Shown here: piece after piece, positions 35,501 through 44,757 of the stretch
Layout: the number at the start of each line of letters is the position of its first letter
Position numbering within the stretch: position 1 is the stretch's first letter
Source of the DNA: Adiantum capillus-veneris
Taxonomy: Eukaryota > Streptophyta > Polypodiopsida > Polypodiales > Pteridaceae
Length of the DNA stretch: 64,000 nucleotides
Direction: 5' to 3'
NCBI GenBank assembly: GCA_014529385.2
Contig: CM043966.1
Coordinates: 99,806,087 to 99,870,086 of the forward strand
The notes under the pieces: model-generated
What the model was told of the DNA's origin: nothing
The model's input: only the letters and a program-made list of their open reading frames with translations
Databases searched by the model: none
Program-made: the position numbers and the translations under genes

Positions 35501-36019
35501 CAGAGGTGGATGACATACCCAAACGCGGAATTGGAAAAGCAGAGACTTGAAATGTGCCAGAGAATGATCGAGACTGCACAAGCCTTATTAGAACCACCAA
35601 GAGAAACAATGAATTGTGGAACGGAAAACCCAATTCAGCAAGAGACTATCATTTCACGGGTAGCTGAAAAGACTCCCAGTGCACAAAAGCCTGAAAATAC
35701 ACACAAGGATGACCGCATAGTATTGAACACAACCGATCAGGAGATAGAGAGTTTTCATCCAGTCATACAGAGGTCTTACGGAAGAGATGAGGATTACAAT
35801 GAATTTTGGAAACAAGTGAGAGAGGCAAACTTTGCAAACGAGCTAAGTTGCCAAGCTAATCAGACAAATTGGGAAAAGGACATCAGGAATCCTCCCATAG
35901 TGGAATTTGAGGCAGGATCTCAAGTGGACTTGGATCTGCAATCTTACTGGGGAGATGGGGGCTCTGTTAGAACAATGGAGAGCAAACCTCATTCACTGAA
36001 TACTTACCTTCATACTTAG
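32528..36019 (+). CDS. Element C Gag
   Basis: The first ATG gives MNLRSGRNLQ, the same start motif as in B and E. About 1163 residues, very long for a Gag. Domains: an N-terminal module at about 80-250 (GAKIYKDGMDRYCV, YLDDEGTMYLVV, LYVFTYTEGSEVKIAAYDKYG) also seen in Z; a linker; the capsid-like retrotransposon Gag domain at about 395-560 (YGGSGDPYAHVSLFKQVL, ALTWFQPL, IYAFKQREHEKVKEA); a Pro/Gln/Tyr-rich stretch; and two zinc knuckles CYKCGGDHLMNVC and CTECGVTHFIEDC, both CX2CX3HX4C. A Lys/Glu-rich helical part and NNQTQEQRWMTYP follow. It ends at TAG 36017 because of a frame change near 36000: the next frame reads on as SYLGEYEA, which matches SSYLGDNEDE in Z, so Gag and protease were probably continuous. 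Confidence 0.93.
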   Translation: MNLRSGRNLQNNQPKQGEQASVISTEGSVNQSWVQPLEPIFEGSVSDTSSERSYEIFTEHLEHLNLNNRENMAAGSSNPSATMKLLFIKYQYDNEQGAKIYKDGMDRYCVKIEDRPSEFKDLVPVSYSGDRYLDDEGTMYLVVLNPNIVEKWGLMGTKDKVDEELEEKAPIMNFPDARLRRENETTRINTDNIYVGLYKYNNGEQDLYYRCEEPYTGELTDQKRLYVFTYTEGSEVKIAAYDKYGRQYSTMGKKELEGYTYFGGPLHQYYVTSSSQRPAPTNGVQNPMTTGGQRTQVADSFSQPQYSKPGPMGSLHSRESMDTNRGSAVPIPTYTTPGPRFEAEPSHLPPSSRFRAGEPTRVTHEVHDARESFSRDTGAMRLVADHRRMRPSQVAKCMPKKYGGSGDPYAHVSLFKQVLRAEQITDFHTQYEGFGLTLEGTALTWFQPLNRGGFHDIDHLLREFAEEFSKRGIKHNTVSQIYAFKQREHEKVKEASLRFKQYIERCPVRERPQDDRLSVLFIEGLRNDTLKKDLHLKACTSFEQVTREALYLVDNCTVYGEVSADTDFASSSSSSIASETTTKKNVQTTTMPNVEQMIEDALKRMAPYQKPLPKPLKWCAIEQKWTNHPTEECYYNKGYVRERQYAPPAQLAPPQVHPVPRYPTGNVPGPMGIERPQPVLGQQPPLPGARPVGIRYAPTLENQEEQALVPVQAYYEESGAHMSPTVYYPPEEPKQPEPWGMIGNVGTPTVTSASDEERYNLDARTLMFIAHGGLTGQRPSYPQRTNQVGPRPALGPCYKCGGDHLMNVCPHTEIIRINAYCTECGVTHFIEDCSKNPNKVQKTTLNMLETIPTSSGSENETLIPTQVVTRAQAKKTTREPENGKLATEVVSQGPRSQRNTWKARKARMKLRKEREDAILAEELKQTKDRLEKLESQNGKREMSPERTKQKSIKETTSLSSGGSVLVDKVHEPLDALMRAYEARLKNNQTQEQRWMTYPNAELEKQRLEMCQRMIETAQALLEPPRETMNCGTENPIQQETIISRVAEKTPSAQKPENTHKDDRIVLNTTDQEIESFHPVIQRSYGRDEDYNEFWKQVREANFANELSCQANQTNWEKDIRNPPIVEFEAGSQVDLDLQSYWGDGGSVRTMESKPHSLNTYLHT

Positions 36020-36084
36020 GAGAGTATGAAGCAAAATCCGAGATTAGAGCACTTCCCTCACGAAGAATCTCATCAGAAAAAGTC

Positions 36085-37506
36085 ATGGACTCGCAAGGAT
36101 TGATAGAGATCTTGTCAACACCAGTGACATGCACTATCACTCTAGCTGAGCTTTTGAGGCTAAGACCACATATGTGGACCACTGTAGGAAAATGCTTGGA
36201 GAAATTTGGGATAAAAGACCCAACATCGAGACTGCAAGAGGGTATACAAGAGCTGAGCAAACCACAAAAGAACGCTAAGCCTGTACCCTTAAACAAGGTC
36301 GGAGAGTATTGCGAAGGTGAAGAGGGGAATACAACCTTACCAGTTGAATTCCAAGGAGTGAACACGATGGCAATACTAGACAGCGGAGCTGGGGTAGCCA
36401 TTGCTACAAAAGAAATCTGGAAAAAATGGGGGAAACCAGCAATAAGGAAGACTAGGTTGAAACTCCAATTAGCAGATGGACACATGGAGAAACCTATGGG
36501 GTTATTAGAGAAAGTCGTAGTGACTTCTTGCGGCATTGAATACGAACATACTTTTGCTATTGTCGATTTTGGCAAGGAGAATAACTATGATATCATACTG
36601 GGAAGACCATTCATGAGACAGTTGAAAATGGTCCAGGATTGGGGCTACGATCACATATACCTGAGAAATATGGAAACCACTACACGTGTGAACCTGAAAG
36701 ACCATAGCTACAAAGATGTGAACCGAACACCGGTAGAGGAGTTTGATTCAGCTACTTTGGCGGGATCCGAATTTCCAGCTTGGTTAGGTAAGCCCAAGGA
36801 GTTATGGATGTGTGGAGCCTCGAAATGTGGAAGTCTGAGGCGAGAAGAATATGTTTTAGAAAGGGCTATCGAAGACGAAACTTATATAGGAGAACCCTTT
36901 CCAGAGGACACGCTTGAACCATTAGAATGGACACACATTCTAGCAACCCTAGATGTTTGTGCAATTCCGGATGGTCCCACAACGAAATTTTGCGACAAGG
37001 ACGGGTACGACGTGGTTCCGTACTTCATGTTGAGAACTGTACTCGAAAAAGAAACTGAAAAGAACGATACACTGGAAAAGGAAGATGAAGAAGAGGTGTT
37101 TCACGACATTCCCGATCATCCAGAGTGGGGAAATGAAGCAGACAACGAGTCAACGGACAATTCAAGCGGAAACGAAGAAACTATAACGGATGTCCGATTT
37201 TATGATTTTCCGAACCAAACTAAACAACGCCAGAAACGCTATAGAGCAAAGAGAAAAACAAAGGGGGTTAGAACCAATCCGATGCCTAGAATAAGAGGAA
37301 AAAATCAATTCCTAATGCTAGTAAAGGCGGAAGATTGTGTTAAGGACAAGATTTCTGGAAGAATGAGAGGCAATGATCAAAAGAGCTTACGAAAAGACAA
37401 AAGAAGCTCAAGAAATCAAGTTCAAAGGAATGAAACGAAAACTGAAACAGAAAAATCAGAAAAGAACAAGCGCAACAGAGAACACAGAGTCCAAGTTAGA
37501 ACGTAG
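36085..37506 (+). CDS. Element C protease (PR1) ORF
   Basis: 473 codons in a different frame from Gag and overlapping pol by 134 bases. The aspartic-protease domain covers about residues 70-200: NKVGEYCEGEEGNTTLP, catalytic MAILDSGAGVAIATK with Asp99, LQLADGHMEKPMG, then IILGRPFMRQ. After it come a conserved WMCGAS motif and a Lys/Arg/Glu-rich end. Z carries the same domain at 1349-797. The open frame extends upstream of the ATG to about 36001, which suggests fusion to Gag in the ancestor. Confidence 0.88.
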   Translation: MDSQGLIEILSTPVTCTITLAELLRLRPHMWTTVGKCLEKFGIKDPTSRLQEGIQELSKPQKNAKPVPLNKVGEYCEGEEGNTTLPVEFQGVNTMAILDSGAGVAIATKEIWKKWGKPAIRKTRLKLQLADGHMEKPMGLLEKVVVTSCGIEYEHTFAIVDFGKENNYDIILGRPFMRQLKMVQDWGYDHIYLRNMETTTRVNLKDHSYKDVNRTPVEEFDSATLAGSEFPAWLGKPKELWMCGASKCGSLRREEYVLERAIEDETYIGEPFPEDTLEPLEWTHILATLDVCAIPDGPTTKFCDKDGYDVVPYFMLRTVLEKETEKNDTLEKEDEEEVFHDIPDHPEWGNEADNESTDNSSGNEETITDVRFYDFPNQTKQRQKRYRAKRKTKGVRTNPMPRIRGKNQFLMLVKAEDCVKDKISGRMRGNDQKSLRKDKRSSRNQVQRNETKTETEKSEKNKRNREHRVQVRT

Positions 37507-40500
37507 AAACAAGTACAGAGAGCTCAAGAAAACTCTGAAAGAAGTTTGGACGACAGAAATTGAGAGTGGAGAGGACGAAAACGCCAAAATCAAGGAAAAC
37601 ATGGATGTTCCCTCTCACTATAGGAAATTCACAATAGAGGATAGGAAGGTGGTATTAACCCAACCTATTCGAGAGAGAAAGGAGAACGAATCTTATGACG
37701 GACCGGAGGATGCAAAAAAAGTTGATTTAGCAGCTCCAGGTGAGACACCTAGACCGGTGTACATAGCCACAGATTTGTCTCCAGGCGAGGAAGAGAGACT
37801 TTTGAGTCTTCTCAGAGAGTACAGGGATGTGTTTGCATGGTCTTATAAGGACTTAAAGGGAGTTGACCCATCGATATGCCAACACACAATCCCACTAAAA
37901 CAAGACGCAAAGCCTAGCAGACAGAGACCATACACATATAATGATACGTTTGCTAAGCGAATCAAAGAAGAGATAGATAAGCTAATGGAAGCTGAATTCA
38001 TATACGAGATTGAACACACCGATTGGGTATCTCCGATTGTGGTGGTACCCAAGAAGAACGGAAAACTCCGAGTGTGTGTCAACTTAAAGAAAGTGAATGC
38101 TGCAACAATCAGGGACAATTATCCCCTGCCGATAACTGATCATGTTCTAGAGCGTGTATCAGGGAAAACAACATACTCCTTTCTTGATGGTTTTTCAGGA
38201 TATAACCAGCTAGCCATAGCACCGGAAGATCAACATAAAACAGCTTTTGCAACGGAGTGGGGAATTTATGCTTATCGGGTTATGCCTTTTGGTCTAACCA
38301 ATGCTCCCGCAACCTTCCAGAGGCTGATGACGCATGCTTTCAAAGAATACTTAAGGTTGTTTCTAGAAATATACATGGATGACTTATGTGTACATTCTCT
38401 TCTGAGAGATGAGCATCTAGAACACCTAAGAAAAGTATTTGAGAAATGTAGGACATATCGCATTTGTCTCAATCCTGAGAAATGTGTGTTTATGGTCCGA
38501 CAGGGCAGAATTCTGGGACATATTGTCTCACAAAACGGAATATCCACGGATTTAGAGAAGATAAAAGTTATAGTGGATATGCCTAGACCAACCAATGCGA
38601 AACAAGTACAGAGCTTTATGGGACATTGCGGATATTATAGACGATTCATTTACATGTACGCTATAATAGGCCAACCACTTTACAGGCTAATAGTGAACTT
38701 TGAATGGACAGAGGAGTGTGAGGAATCATTCAAGAAATTGAAAGAGGCACTCATTACTGCTCCAGTCTTGAAATCACCAGATTGGGAGAAGATATTCCAT
38801 GTGCATATAGATGCTTCGGCATATGCAATAGGATGCATTCTGGCTCAGCCAGAAGAAGGAAACATGGATTTTCCTATCTGTTACGCCAGTCGACAGCTCA
38901 ACAATGCAGAGAAGAATTACACCACAACAGAGCGAGAGGGATTAGGAATGATATATGCTGTGAAGAAATTTCGGCATTATCTTCTAGCCAACAAGTTTGT
39001 GTTTTTTACGGATCACCAAGCCTTGCTCTACCTAGTGAATAAACCATGCAATACCGGGAGAATAGTGAGATGGTTCATTATCTTACTGGAATTCGACTTC
39101 ACGGTAGTAGTAAAGAAAGGAAAAACACATCTTAGAGCTGATCATCTTTCGCGATTGACGAATGGAGAAGACCCTATAGGAGTAGATGACGACATGCCAG
39201 ACGCGTACTTGTTCAACATAGAAATGATACCGAAGTGGTCTCAAAATGTCGTTAGCCTATTAACCTATGGAGGAGAGTTTGATAGAAGAGAATACAACCA
39301 GAAACATATTGCTATTCAGCAATCCAAGAATCTTCAATTGGTTGCAGGAAGGTTGTATCAATTGGGAAATGATCATGTTTTACGACTATGCATCAATCCT
39401 GAGGAATATAATATATATCTGCGCGAAGCACATGTTCAGGAATGTGCATTTCATTGTTCAAGAAGGAACACATATAGGAATTTGTTACAATTGGGAGTCT
39501 ATTGGCCAGGAATGAAAGAAAGCGTACATGAATATGTCACTGTATGTATTGTATGTTCATCAAAACCGCCAGCAGAGTATTCGACATTATATCAGATAAT
39601 GATCGCTCCGGAATGGAGTCAGTATATTGTTGAATATCTCACAAATAGAACTTTCCCAGAAGGAACGTCAAAAGCTCGTCAGAAATCTGTAGAGACAGAA
39701 GCTAGAGATTACGCTTTAATAGGAGATCAACTCTATAAGAGAGGTAAAGACAACCAGCTTAGGATTTGCGCATCAGAGTCTGAGTATGTGATAATCCTGG
39801 AGCAAGCTCATGGAGGAGTAGGTGGAGGCCATTTCTCAGGTGATAAGACAACAAAACTTGTCTTAGCCGCAGGAATATGGTGGCCAACATTACATATGGA
39901 CGCTGAGGAATACGTTAAACGGTGTGATGACTGTCAGCGGACCAAAGTACCACTTAAAAGAGATGATATGCCGCTTAGACCAATGATGGGGGCAAGAGCT
40001 TTTGCAAAATGGGGGATTGATTATGTCGGACCCATTTCACCTCCTGCATATAAGACTCATGCACAATACATCATTGTGGCTACAGACTATCTAACAAAGT
40101 GGGTCGAAGCAAAGGCAACTCAAAAAGCAGATGCCAGGACCACGGCACAATTTCTATATGAATACGTCTTTGTACGATATGGATTGCCAATAGAAATTGT
40201 GAGTGATCGAGGCACACATTTTATAAATGAAGTGATAGAGATCCTTCTAGATGAATTCATGGTAATCCATAGGAAATCAGCCCCGTATCATCCACAAGCA
40301 AACGGACAAGCTGAAGCAACAAACAAAACCATATGCACGGTCCTTACGAAGATTGTATCTGAGTCGAGAACTGACTGGGACCAGAAGTTGCATTCAACAT
40401 TATGGGCATATAGGGTAGCATATAAAACATCAATAGGAACGACCCCATATAACATGGTTTTTGGGCTAAATGCTATCTTACCAATAGAATTCTTGATTTC

Positions 40501-42133
40501 AACCTTAAGGGTGGCTAAGGATCTAGAGTGGACAGGGCACGAGCTTTCTGATAGAATAGATGACCTGGAAAAGCTAGATGAGCTTCGCCTAAAAGCAGTA
40601 GCTTCTATCTACGCTCAAAAAAGGCGACAAAAGGAATTTTTTGATAAGCATGTGCGGACTAAAGAGTTTAAGGTTGGGGACTATGTCCTAGTTTACACTC
40701 TGAAACAGCATGCTAAGAAGCTTAAAAAGCGAGGGATGGGACCTCTGGTGATTAAAGATCTATCACCAAGTGGAGCCGTCAAGCTTGCTACATTAGACGG
40801 AGAAGAAATGCCCAATTGGATTAGTGGATGCAGAGTGAAAAAGTATCTTTTGCCGCTAACCCAAGACATGCTTCTCAAAATACATCAAGAAAAGCTGCGT
40901 GTCCAAAAAAGAAAAAGATTGTGGAGGAAGCGCAAGCCGAGGCGAAGGAAAGAATGGAGAAAAAAACTACTGCGTCAGAAACAGCGCAATGAAGGAGCAA
41001 TACGAATAAACGCAGTCAGTATAACAGAAATGGATAATGACAAAGAAGAACCCATCATTGAATGCAAAGTAGGAACCAACCAAATCAAAGCCAGAGCACT
41101 ATTGGATTCAGGAGCTCAAACTAACCTACTTTCACTCAGTTTGTATAGACAATTGACAAATGACACTAAATTACAAACTGCCAAGCAAGAGTTAAAGAGT
41201 TACTCTGAGAATTCAATCAAAACTGTCGGATGCACAGTTTTACATATACAGATTAACCAGTATGTGTATCCTCATATGTTTTACGTGGTTGAAGACCAAG
41301 CTACACAACATCCATTATTGCTAGGACAACCATGGCAGAAGCAATACAATGCAATGATTGACTGGAGTTCTAAATCAGTGCTTATCAAATACGAAGGTGA
41401 AAGTCAATCAGTTAAGTTCACCAAAGGAGCAGAGCCAACTCCAAAGGAAGAATCCAAGAACAAAGGTAAACAACAACCAGAGAAAAAGAAGAAGCAATGG
41501 CAACCAAAAGTTTCTATACAACTGGATTGCTCTTCGACGAGGAACTCTCAACAGTGGATAAGGAAGACAAGCAATAATATAACAGCTCAACCTTGGGAAA
41601 AAACGGAGTCAAAGTTGGTATGGAGACCAAAAAAGGTTGTGCCAGAGAACACAAAGGTGGAAAACAGAGTCTTCAATACCAGACAACAGAGTGATTCCAG
41701 ACAATCAAGGACAGTGAAACAGATCTGGATTCCAAAGAAGTTCATGACGGCACAAAGCTATAGCAAGCAAATTTGGATCCCAAAGATTTGTAAACAGGAA
41801 CTCCCTTCAGTACAATCCACGGAAACTCCTAGGTATTTCAAGGCGAGGAAATCAACACAAAGAACAAAGCAGGTTTGGGTCGCAAAGAGTTTGTGGCAAG
41901 CACAAGCGAAGCGGAAGCAGATTTGGATTGTGAAAAAGAACAACAAGGTAAAGAAGAATCCATCTACTGATTCTACTACCGAAGTGCCAAAACCAACCCA
42001 AAACCCGACCACCAATCCTTCAATCAAACAAAGAGCAGCTTTATTGGAAAGACTGTTGTATCATCGCTCTACAATTGCATTGGGAACTTATGACCAAAAC
42101 AACTACAATGCTTCACCCACAGACACTTCATAG
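37373..42133 (+). CDS. Element C Pol: RT, RNase H, duplicated H2C2, integrase, second protease, W-x-P-K repeats
   Basis: 1586 intact codons. RT spans about residues 180-430 (VVVPKKNGKLRVCVNLKK, FLDGFSGYNQ, MPFGLTNAPATFQRLM, YMDD 334-337). RNase H spans about 475-600 (HVHIDASAYAIGCIL, TTEREGLGMIYAVKKF, TDHQALLYL, LRADHLSRL). Two successive zinc-binding modules follow, H687-H694-C725-C728 and H813-H820-C851-C854, each H-x6-H-x30-C-x2-C. The integrase core has Asp905 (ATDYLTKW), Asp945 (SDRGTHF) and Glu981 (NGQAEATNK), with D-x39-D-x35-E spacing. Residues to about 1180 form the integrase C-terminal part (VGDYVLVY) without an obvious chromodomain. A second retropepsin-like domain follows (LLDSGAQTNLL, Asp1245; LLLGQPW). 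Residues about 1370-1525 hold W-x-P-K repeats (WQPK, WRPK, WIPK twice, WVAK, WIVK). All catalytic residues are present. Confidence 0.95.
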   Translation: MIKRAYEKTKEAQEIKFKGMKRKLKQKNQKRTSATENTESKLERRNKYRELKKTLKEVWTTEIESGEDENAKIKENMDVPSHYRKFTIEDRKVVLTQPIRERKENESYDGPEDAKKVDLAAPGETPRPVYIATDLSPGEEERLLSLLREYRDVFAWSYKDLKGVDPSICQHTIPLKQDAKPSRQRPYTYNDTFAKRIKEEIDKLMEAEFIYEIEHTDWVSPIVVVPKKNGKLRVCVNLKKVNAATIRDNYPLPITDHVLERVSGKTTYSFLDGFSGYNQLAIAPEDQHKTAFATEWGIYAYRVMPFGLTNAPATFQRLMTHAFKEYLRLFLEIYMDDLCVHSLLRDEHLEHLRKVFEKCRTYRICLNPEKCVFMVRQGRILGHIVSQNGISTDLEKIKVIVDMPRPTNAKQVQSFMGHCGYYRRFIYMYAIIGQPLYRLIVNFEWTEECEESFKKLKEALITAPVLKSPDWEKIFHVHIDASAYAIGCILAQPEEGNMDFPICYASRQLNNAEKNYTTTEREGLGMIYAVKKFRHYLLANKFVFFTDHQALLYLVNKPCNTGRIVRWFIILLEFDFTVVVKKGKTHLRADHLSRLTNGEDPIGVDDDMPDAYLFNIEMIPKWSQNVVSLLTYGGEFDRREYNQKHIAIQQSKNLQLVAGRLYQLGNDHVLRLCINPEEYNIYLREAHVQECAFHCSRRNTYRNLLQLGVYWPGMKESVHEYVTVCIVCSSKPPAEYSTLYQIMIAPEWSQYIVEYLTNRTFPEGTSKARQKSVETEARDYALIGDQLYKRGKDNQLRICASESEYVIILEQAHGGVGGGHFSGDKTTKLVLAAGIWWPTLHMDAEEYVKRCDDCQRTKVPLKRDDMPLRPMMGARAFAKWGIDYVGPISPPAYKTHAQYIIVATDYLTKWVEAKATQKADARTTAQFLYEYVFVRYGLPIEIVSDRGTHFINEVIEILLDEFMVIHRKSAPYHPQANGQAEATNKTICTVLTKIVSESRTDWDQKLHSTLWAYRVAYKTSIGTTPYNMVFGLNAILPIEFLISTLRVAKDLEWTGHELSDRIDDLEKLDELRLKAVASIYAQKRRQKEFFDKHVRTKEFKVGDYVLVYTLKQHAKKLKKRGMGPLVIKDLSPSGAVKLATLDGEEMPNWISGCRVKKYLLPLTQDMLLKIHQEKLRVQKRKRLWRKRKPRRRKEWRKKLLRQKQRNEGAIRINAVSITEMDNDKEEPIIECKVGTNQIKARALLDSGAQTNLLSLSLYRQLTNDTKLQTAKQELKSYSENSIKTVGCTVLHIQINQYVYPHMFYVVEDQATQHPLLLGQPWQKQYNAMIDWSSKSVLIKYEGESQSVKFTKGAEPTPKEESKNKGKQQPEKKKKQWQPKVSIQLDCSSTRNSQQWIRKTSNNITAQPWEKTESKLVWRPKKVVPENTKVENRVFNTRQQSDSRQSRTVKQIWIPKKFMTAQSYSKQIWIPKICKQELPSVQSTETPRYFKARKSTQRTKQVWVAKSLWQAQAKRKQIWIVKKNNKVKKNPSTDSTTEVPKPTQNPTTNPSIKQRAALLERLLYHRSTIALGTYDQNNYNASPTDTS

Positions 42134-42154
42134 TCGTCCGGGAGGACTCAGACT

Positions 42155-42167
42155 AGGAGGGGGGAGG
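42155..42167 (+). promoter_or_regulatory. Internal polypurine tract of C
   Basis: AGGAGGGGGGAGG 21 bases after the pol stop and about 6.1 kb upstream of the terminal PPT (48245-48256), which it resembles. A TATA-like TTATATACC lies at 42305-42313. Confidence 0.6.
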
Positions 42168-43412
42168 TATACAGGTATACAGGAGCTACAAAGCAGCTAC
42201 AAGCGACAAAAACAAAGAAAAAAAAAATTATATTACAAGGGCAGTGTCTTACATGATTTTGCAATTTTTATGTTTGATTGCGGATATTGATAATATTTAT
42301 GCCCTTATATACCTTGTTTTGCAACAAGAAGAGATCAAATGATGAATTTGGGTCTCTAGACGTGTAAATATCACTAAATAAGAGTGTTTTTGGAGCTAAA
42401 AAGTGGAAAAAAGTGGTAATCCAAGTCCAAAAATCACAAATAAGTGTATATTCATATACACAGGGTTACCAGCTATTTATTGTGTATGTTTGGAATTTTT
42501 TGGCTTCAATTTGCTATTTTCCTTTATTTTTTATGATTTTCTTAATAAAAGTAAAAGAAAAAAAAAAAGCAGGTGAAATGAGATCGGAAAAAAGAAAAGA
42601 ATAGACGGTGATGGTCCTAATGACAAGGGCAACCCATGGTAAAAATTGGGTACAATTCTGAAAAGTTGCGGAAAGCCCGAAATGACAGAATTTTGGCAAA
42701 GTGGACAGATTTCTCAGAAACAGGTCAAACGGAGTCCAAATTGAGAAATTTCAAATCCTAAAGTGCATTTCACGACGAGATAGGAGCACATGTCAAATTT
42801 GGTAACAAGTGATCCGGGAAGTCCGAAGTTAAGTATTTTTCACATCACTTTCAAGCTCATTTCCACTATTACCTTCTTGGAGAGAGCAAAGAGCACACAG
42901 GAGCATCCAACCTTCTACAGCCTTCTACGACTGCTACGAGAGCTCAGAGGACACCAGACATGAGAGGTAGACTCGTTGCCATAAGCTTTTGATGCTTATC
43001 ATTAACTTTTGTCGCGAAAACTGACCAAAACCAAGAAACAAGAGCAGACGGGGAATGGGTAGAATGCTAGGTAGTGGCACAACCGCCTAACCAAACCTTG
43101 CAAGAACTTATAGGTGGGTTACCCTAGTATAGAAGATGGGTTTCTAACACTCAAAGCTCGAGAAAGAACGACTGGAAAAACCCTAGGTCAACAGAGCCTG
43201 CAAGAGGCAAACAGGAAAAAAGTTGTCGAAACGACACAAAACTTCTCAGGAAGCTTAACAACATCGAGGGCAATGCAACCATGGAGTATCTCCAGGTTTG
43301 GATCACCAAAAGTAGGTCGAACAACCGATTCGGCTGCGGACACACAAAGCGTCATTTTGGCATAACGGCTGAAATTGACGACCGAATGAAATGAAACTTC
43401 ACAAGCAGCTTC

Positions 43413-43435
43413 AAATATACATGGATGACTTATGT
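43413..43435 (+). repeat. 23 bp copy of the YMDD coding sequence
   Basis: Identical over 23 bases to 38367-38389 in RT (it includes TACATGGATGAC, encoding Tyr-Met-Asp-Asp), with unrelated flanks. Confidence 0.75.
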
Positions 43436-43772
43436 TTGCAAGCAAAACCCAAAAGAAAGCTGATTCACTTACCGATGGTGAAAAAGACGCTTTCGGGCAA
43501 CCAAATGGAGAAAGATGGAGAACGGGGAGCCAAAGTCAAGTTCAACCAAATAGATGGCTTCACAACATATCCAATGAGCTGGAAATGCAACTCTCGAGAA
43601 GAAAAGTTGAAGAAATTCAACTCCAAGGCAAAAAGACGACTTCGGAGACTGAAATGCCTATAAGGGGGCTTTTTAGCTAAACTGATGACTTTTTAAGTTG
43701 AAAACTAGTTAGCAGGGCTTAGGGCACTAGCACAAAGCATTCTTTGCACAAAAAGACCAACATTTCAAGAAA

Positions 43773-43796
43773 AGACATCATACGCGTATGATGTCT
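43773..43796. repeat. C-type CGCG palindrome, 3' copy 1
   Basis: Perfect 24 bp copy. Confidence 0.93.
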
Positions 43797-44056
43797 CACA
43801 GCATGAATTTCACATCCATTTCAACATTTGAGTGCATAGCCTCATTCCACATGTTAATCACATCCTATGAACCAAGTATCATGAGAATTGGAGTTAGAAA
43901 ACCCAAGGAAAACCAAAAAGACGCAAAGTAGGCCATAAAATTGATTTTTGGTCCTAATTTTGTCAAAATAACTCCAAACTCATTGAAACTTTGTAGGATT
44001 GTTGATTAACACATCTACAAGCTATCTGGAACCAAAAAGCACCATTTTGACACAAA

Positions 44057-44080
44057 AGACATCATACGCGTATGATGTCT
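44057..44080. repeat. C-type CGCG palindrome, 3' copy 2
   Basis: Perfect 24 bp copy, 284 bases from the previous one. Confidence 0.93.
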
Positions 44081-44339
44081 ATTTGCACTTACAGAGCCAA
44101 AACTGCTCATTTGTCATCATACATCCATTATATATATCTAATACATGCTACATATGAAGTTTGGAACCATTTGGTCAAGAGGATCACCCCATTAGCCCAA
44201 TTGAGGGAAAATCCTTCACAAAGCCTATTTTTGGCCCAAATCCAACATACTCAAGTCCAAACCAAGATTTGAGTAGAAACAGTCCTTCACTAGTACATGG
44301 GGAGTCCACAGAACCAATCCCATGAAAAATTGATGAAAA

Positions 44340-44363
44340 AGACATCATACGCGTATGATGTCT
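44340..44363. repeat. C-type CGCG palindrome, 3' copy 3
   Basis: Perfect 24 bp copy, 283 bases from the previous one. Confidence 0.93.
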
Positions 44364-44475
44364 CCAGAGCCATTTTTAGCCCAAAATCTATCCAAACTTC
44401 ATAAATCCACTGAATAAGCCTATCTAAAGCCAAATCCAAGCTTATAGAGAAAATTTGGTCCAAAAATACACTAAA

Positions 44476-44499
44476 AGACATCATACGCGTATGATGTCT
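44476..44499. repeat. C-type CGCG palindrome, 3' copy 4
   Basis: Perfect 24 bp copy, 136 bases from the previous one. Confidence 0.93.
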
Positions 44500-44757
44500 C
44501 ACTATGTGATTTTGGCACCTCAGGGCTTCAACCACCAAACAGAAGTGATCTACATGCCATTTGAAAGTGAACCACCAAGTTTTATCCAATTTGGATCATA
44601 AAATCCAATTCCCTTTCAAAATTTTGCCAAGAGCCTGAACTGGACTAAACTGGCCAAAACTTGACCAAATGGATCCAAACTCAAATCCAAGCATATGATA
44701 CTCATGTATACACTATCAGCTACAAGCACAACCAATATGAAGTCATTTTGACACAAA

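Noticed and set aside
40640-40920. Chromodomain at the end of the C integrase
   Set aside because: The region has the SH3-like VGDYVLVY part and a basic tail but no chromodomain aromatic pattern; the next domain is a protease.
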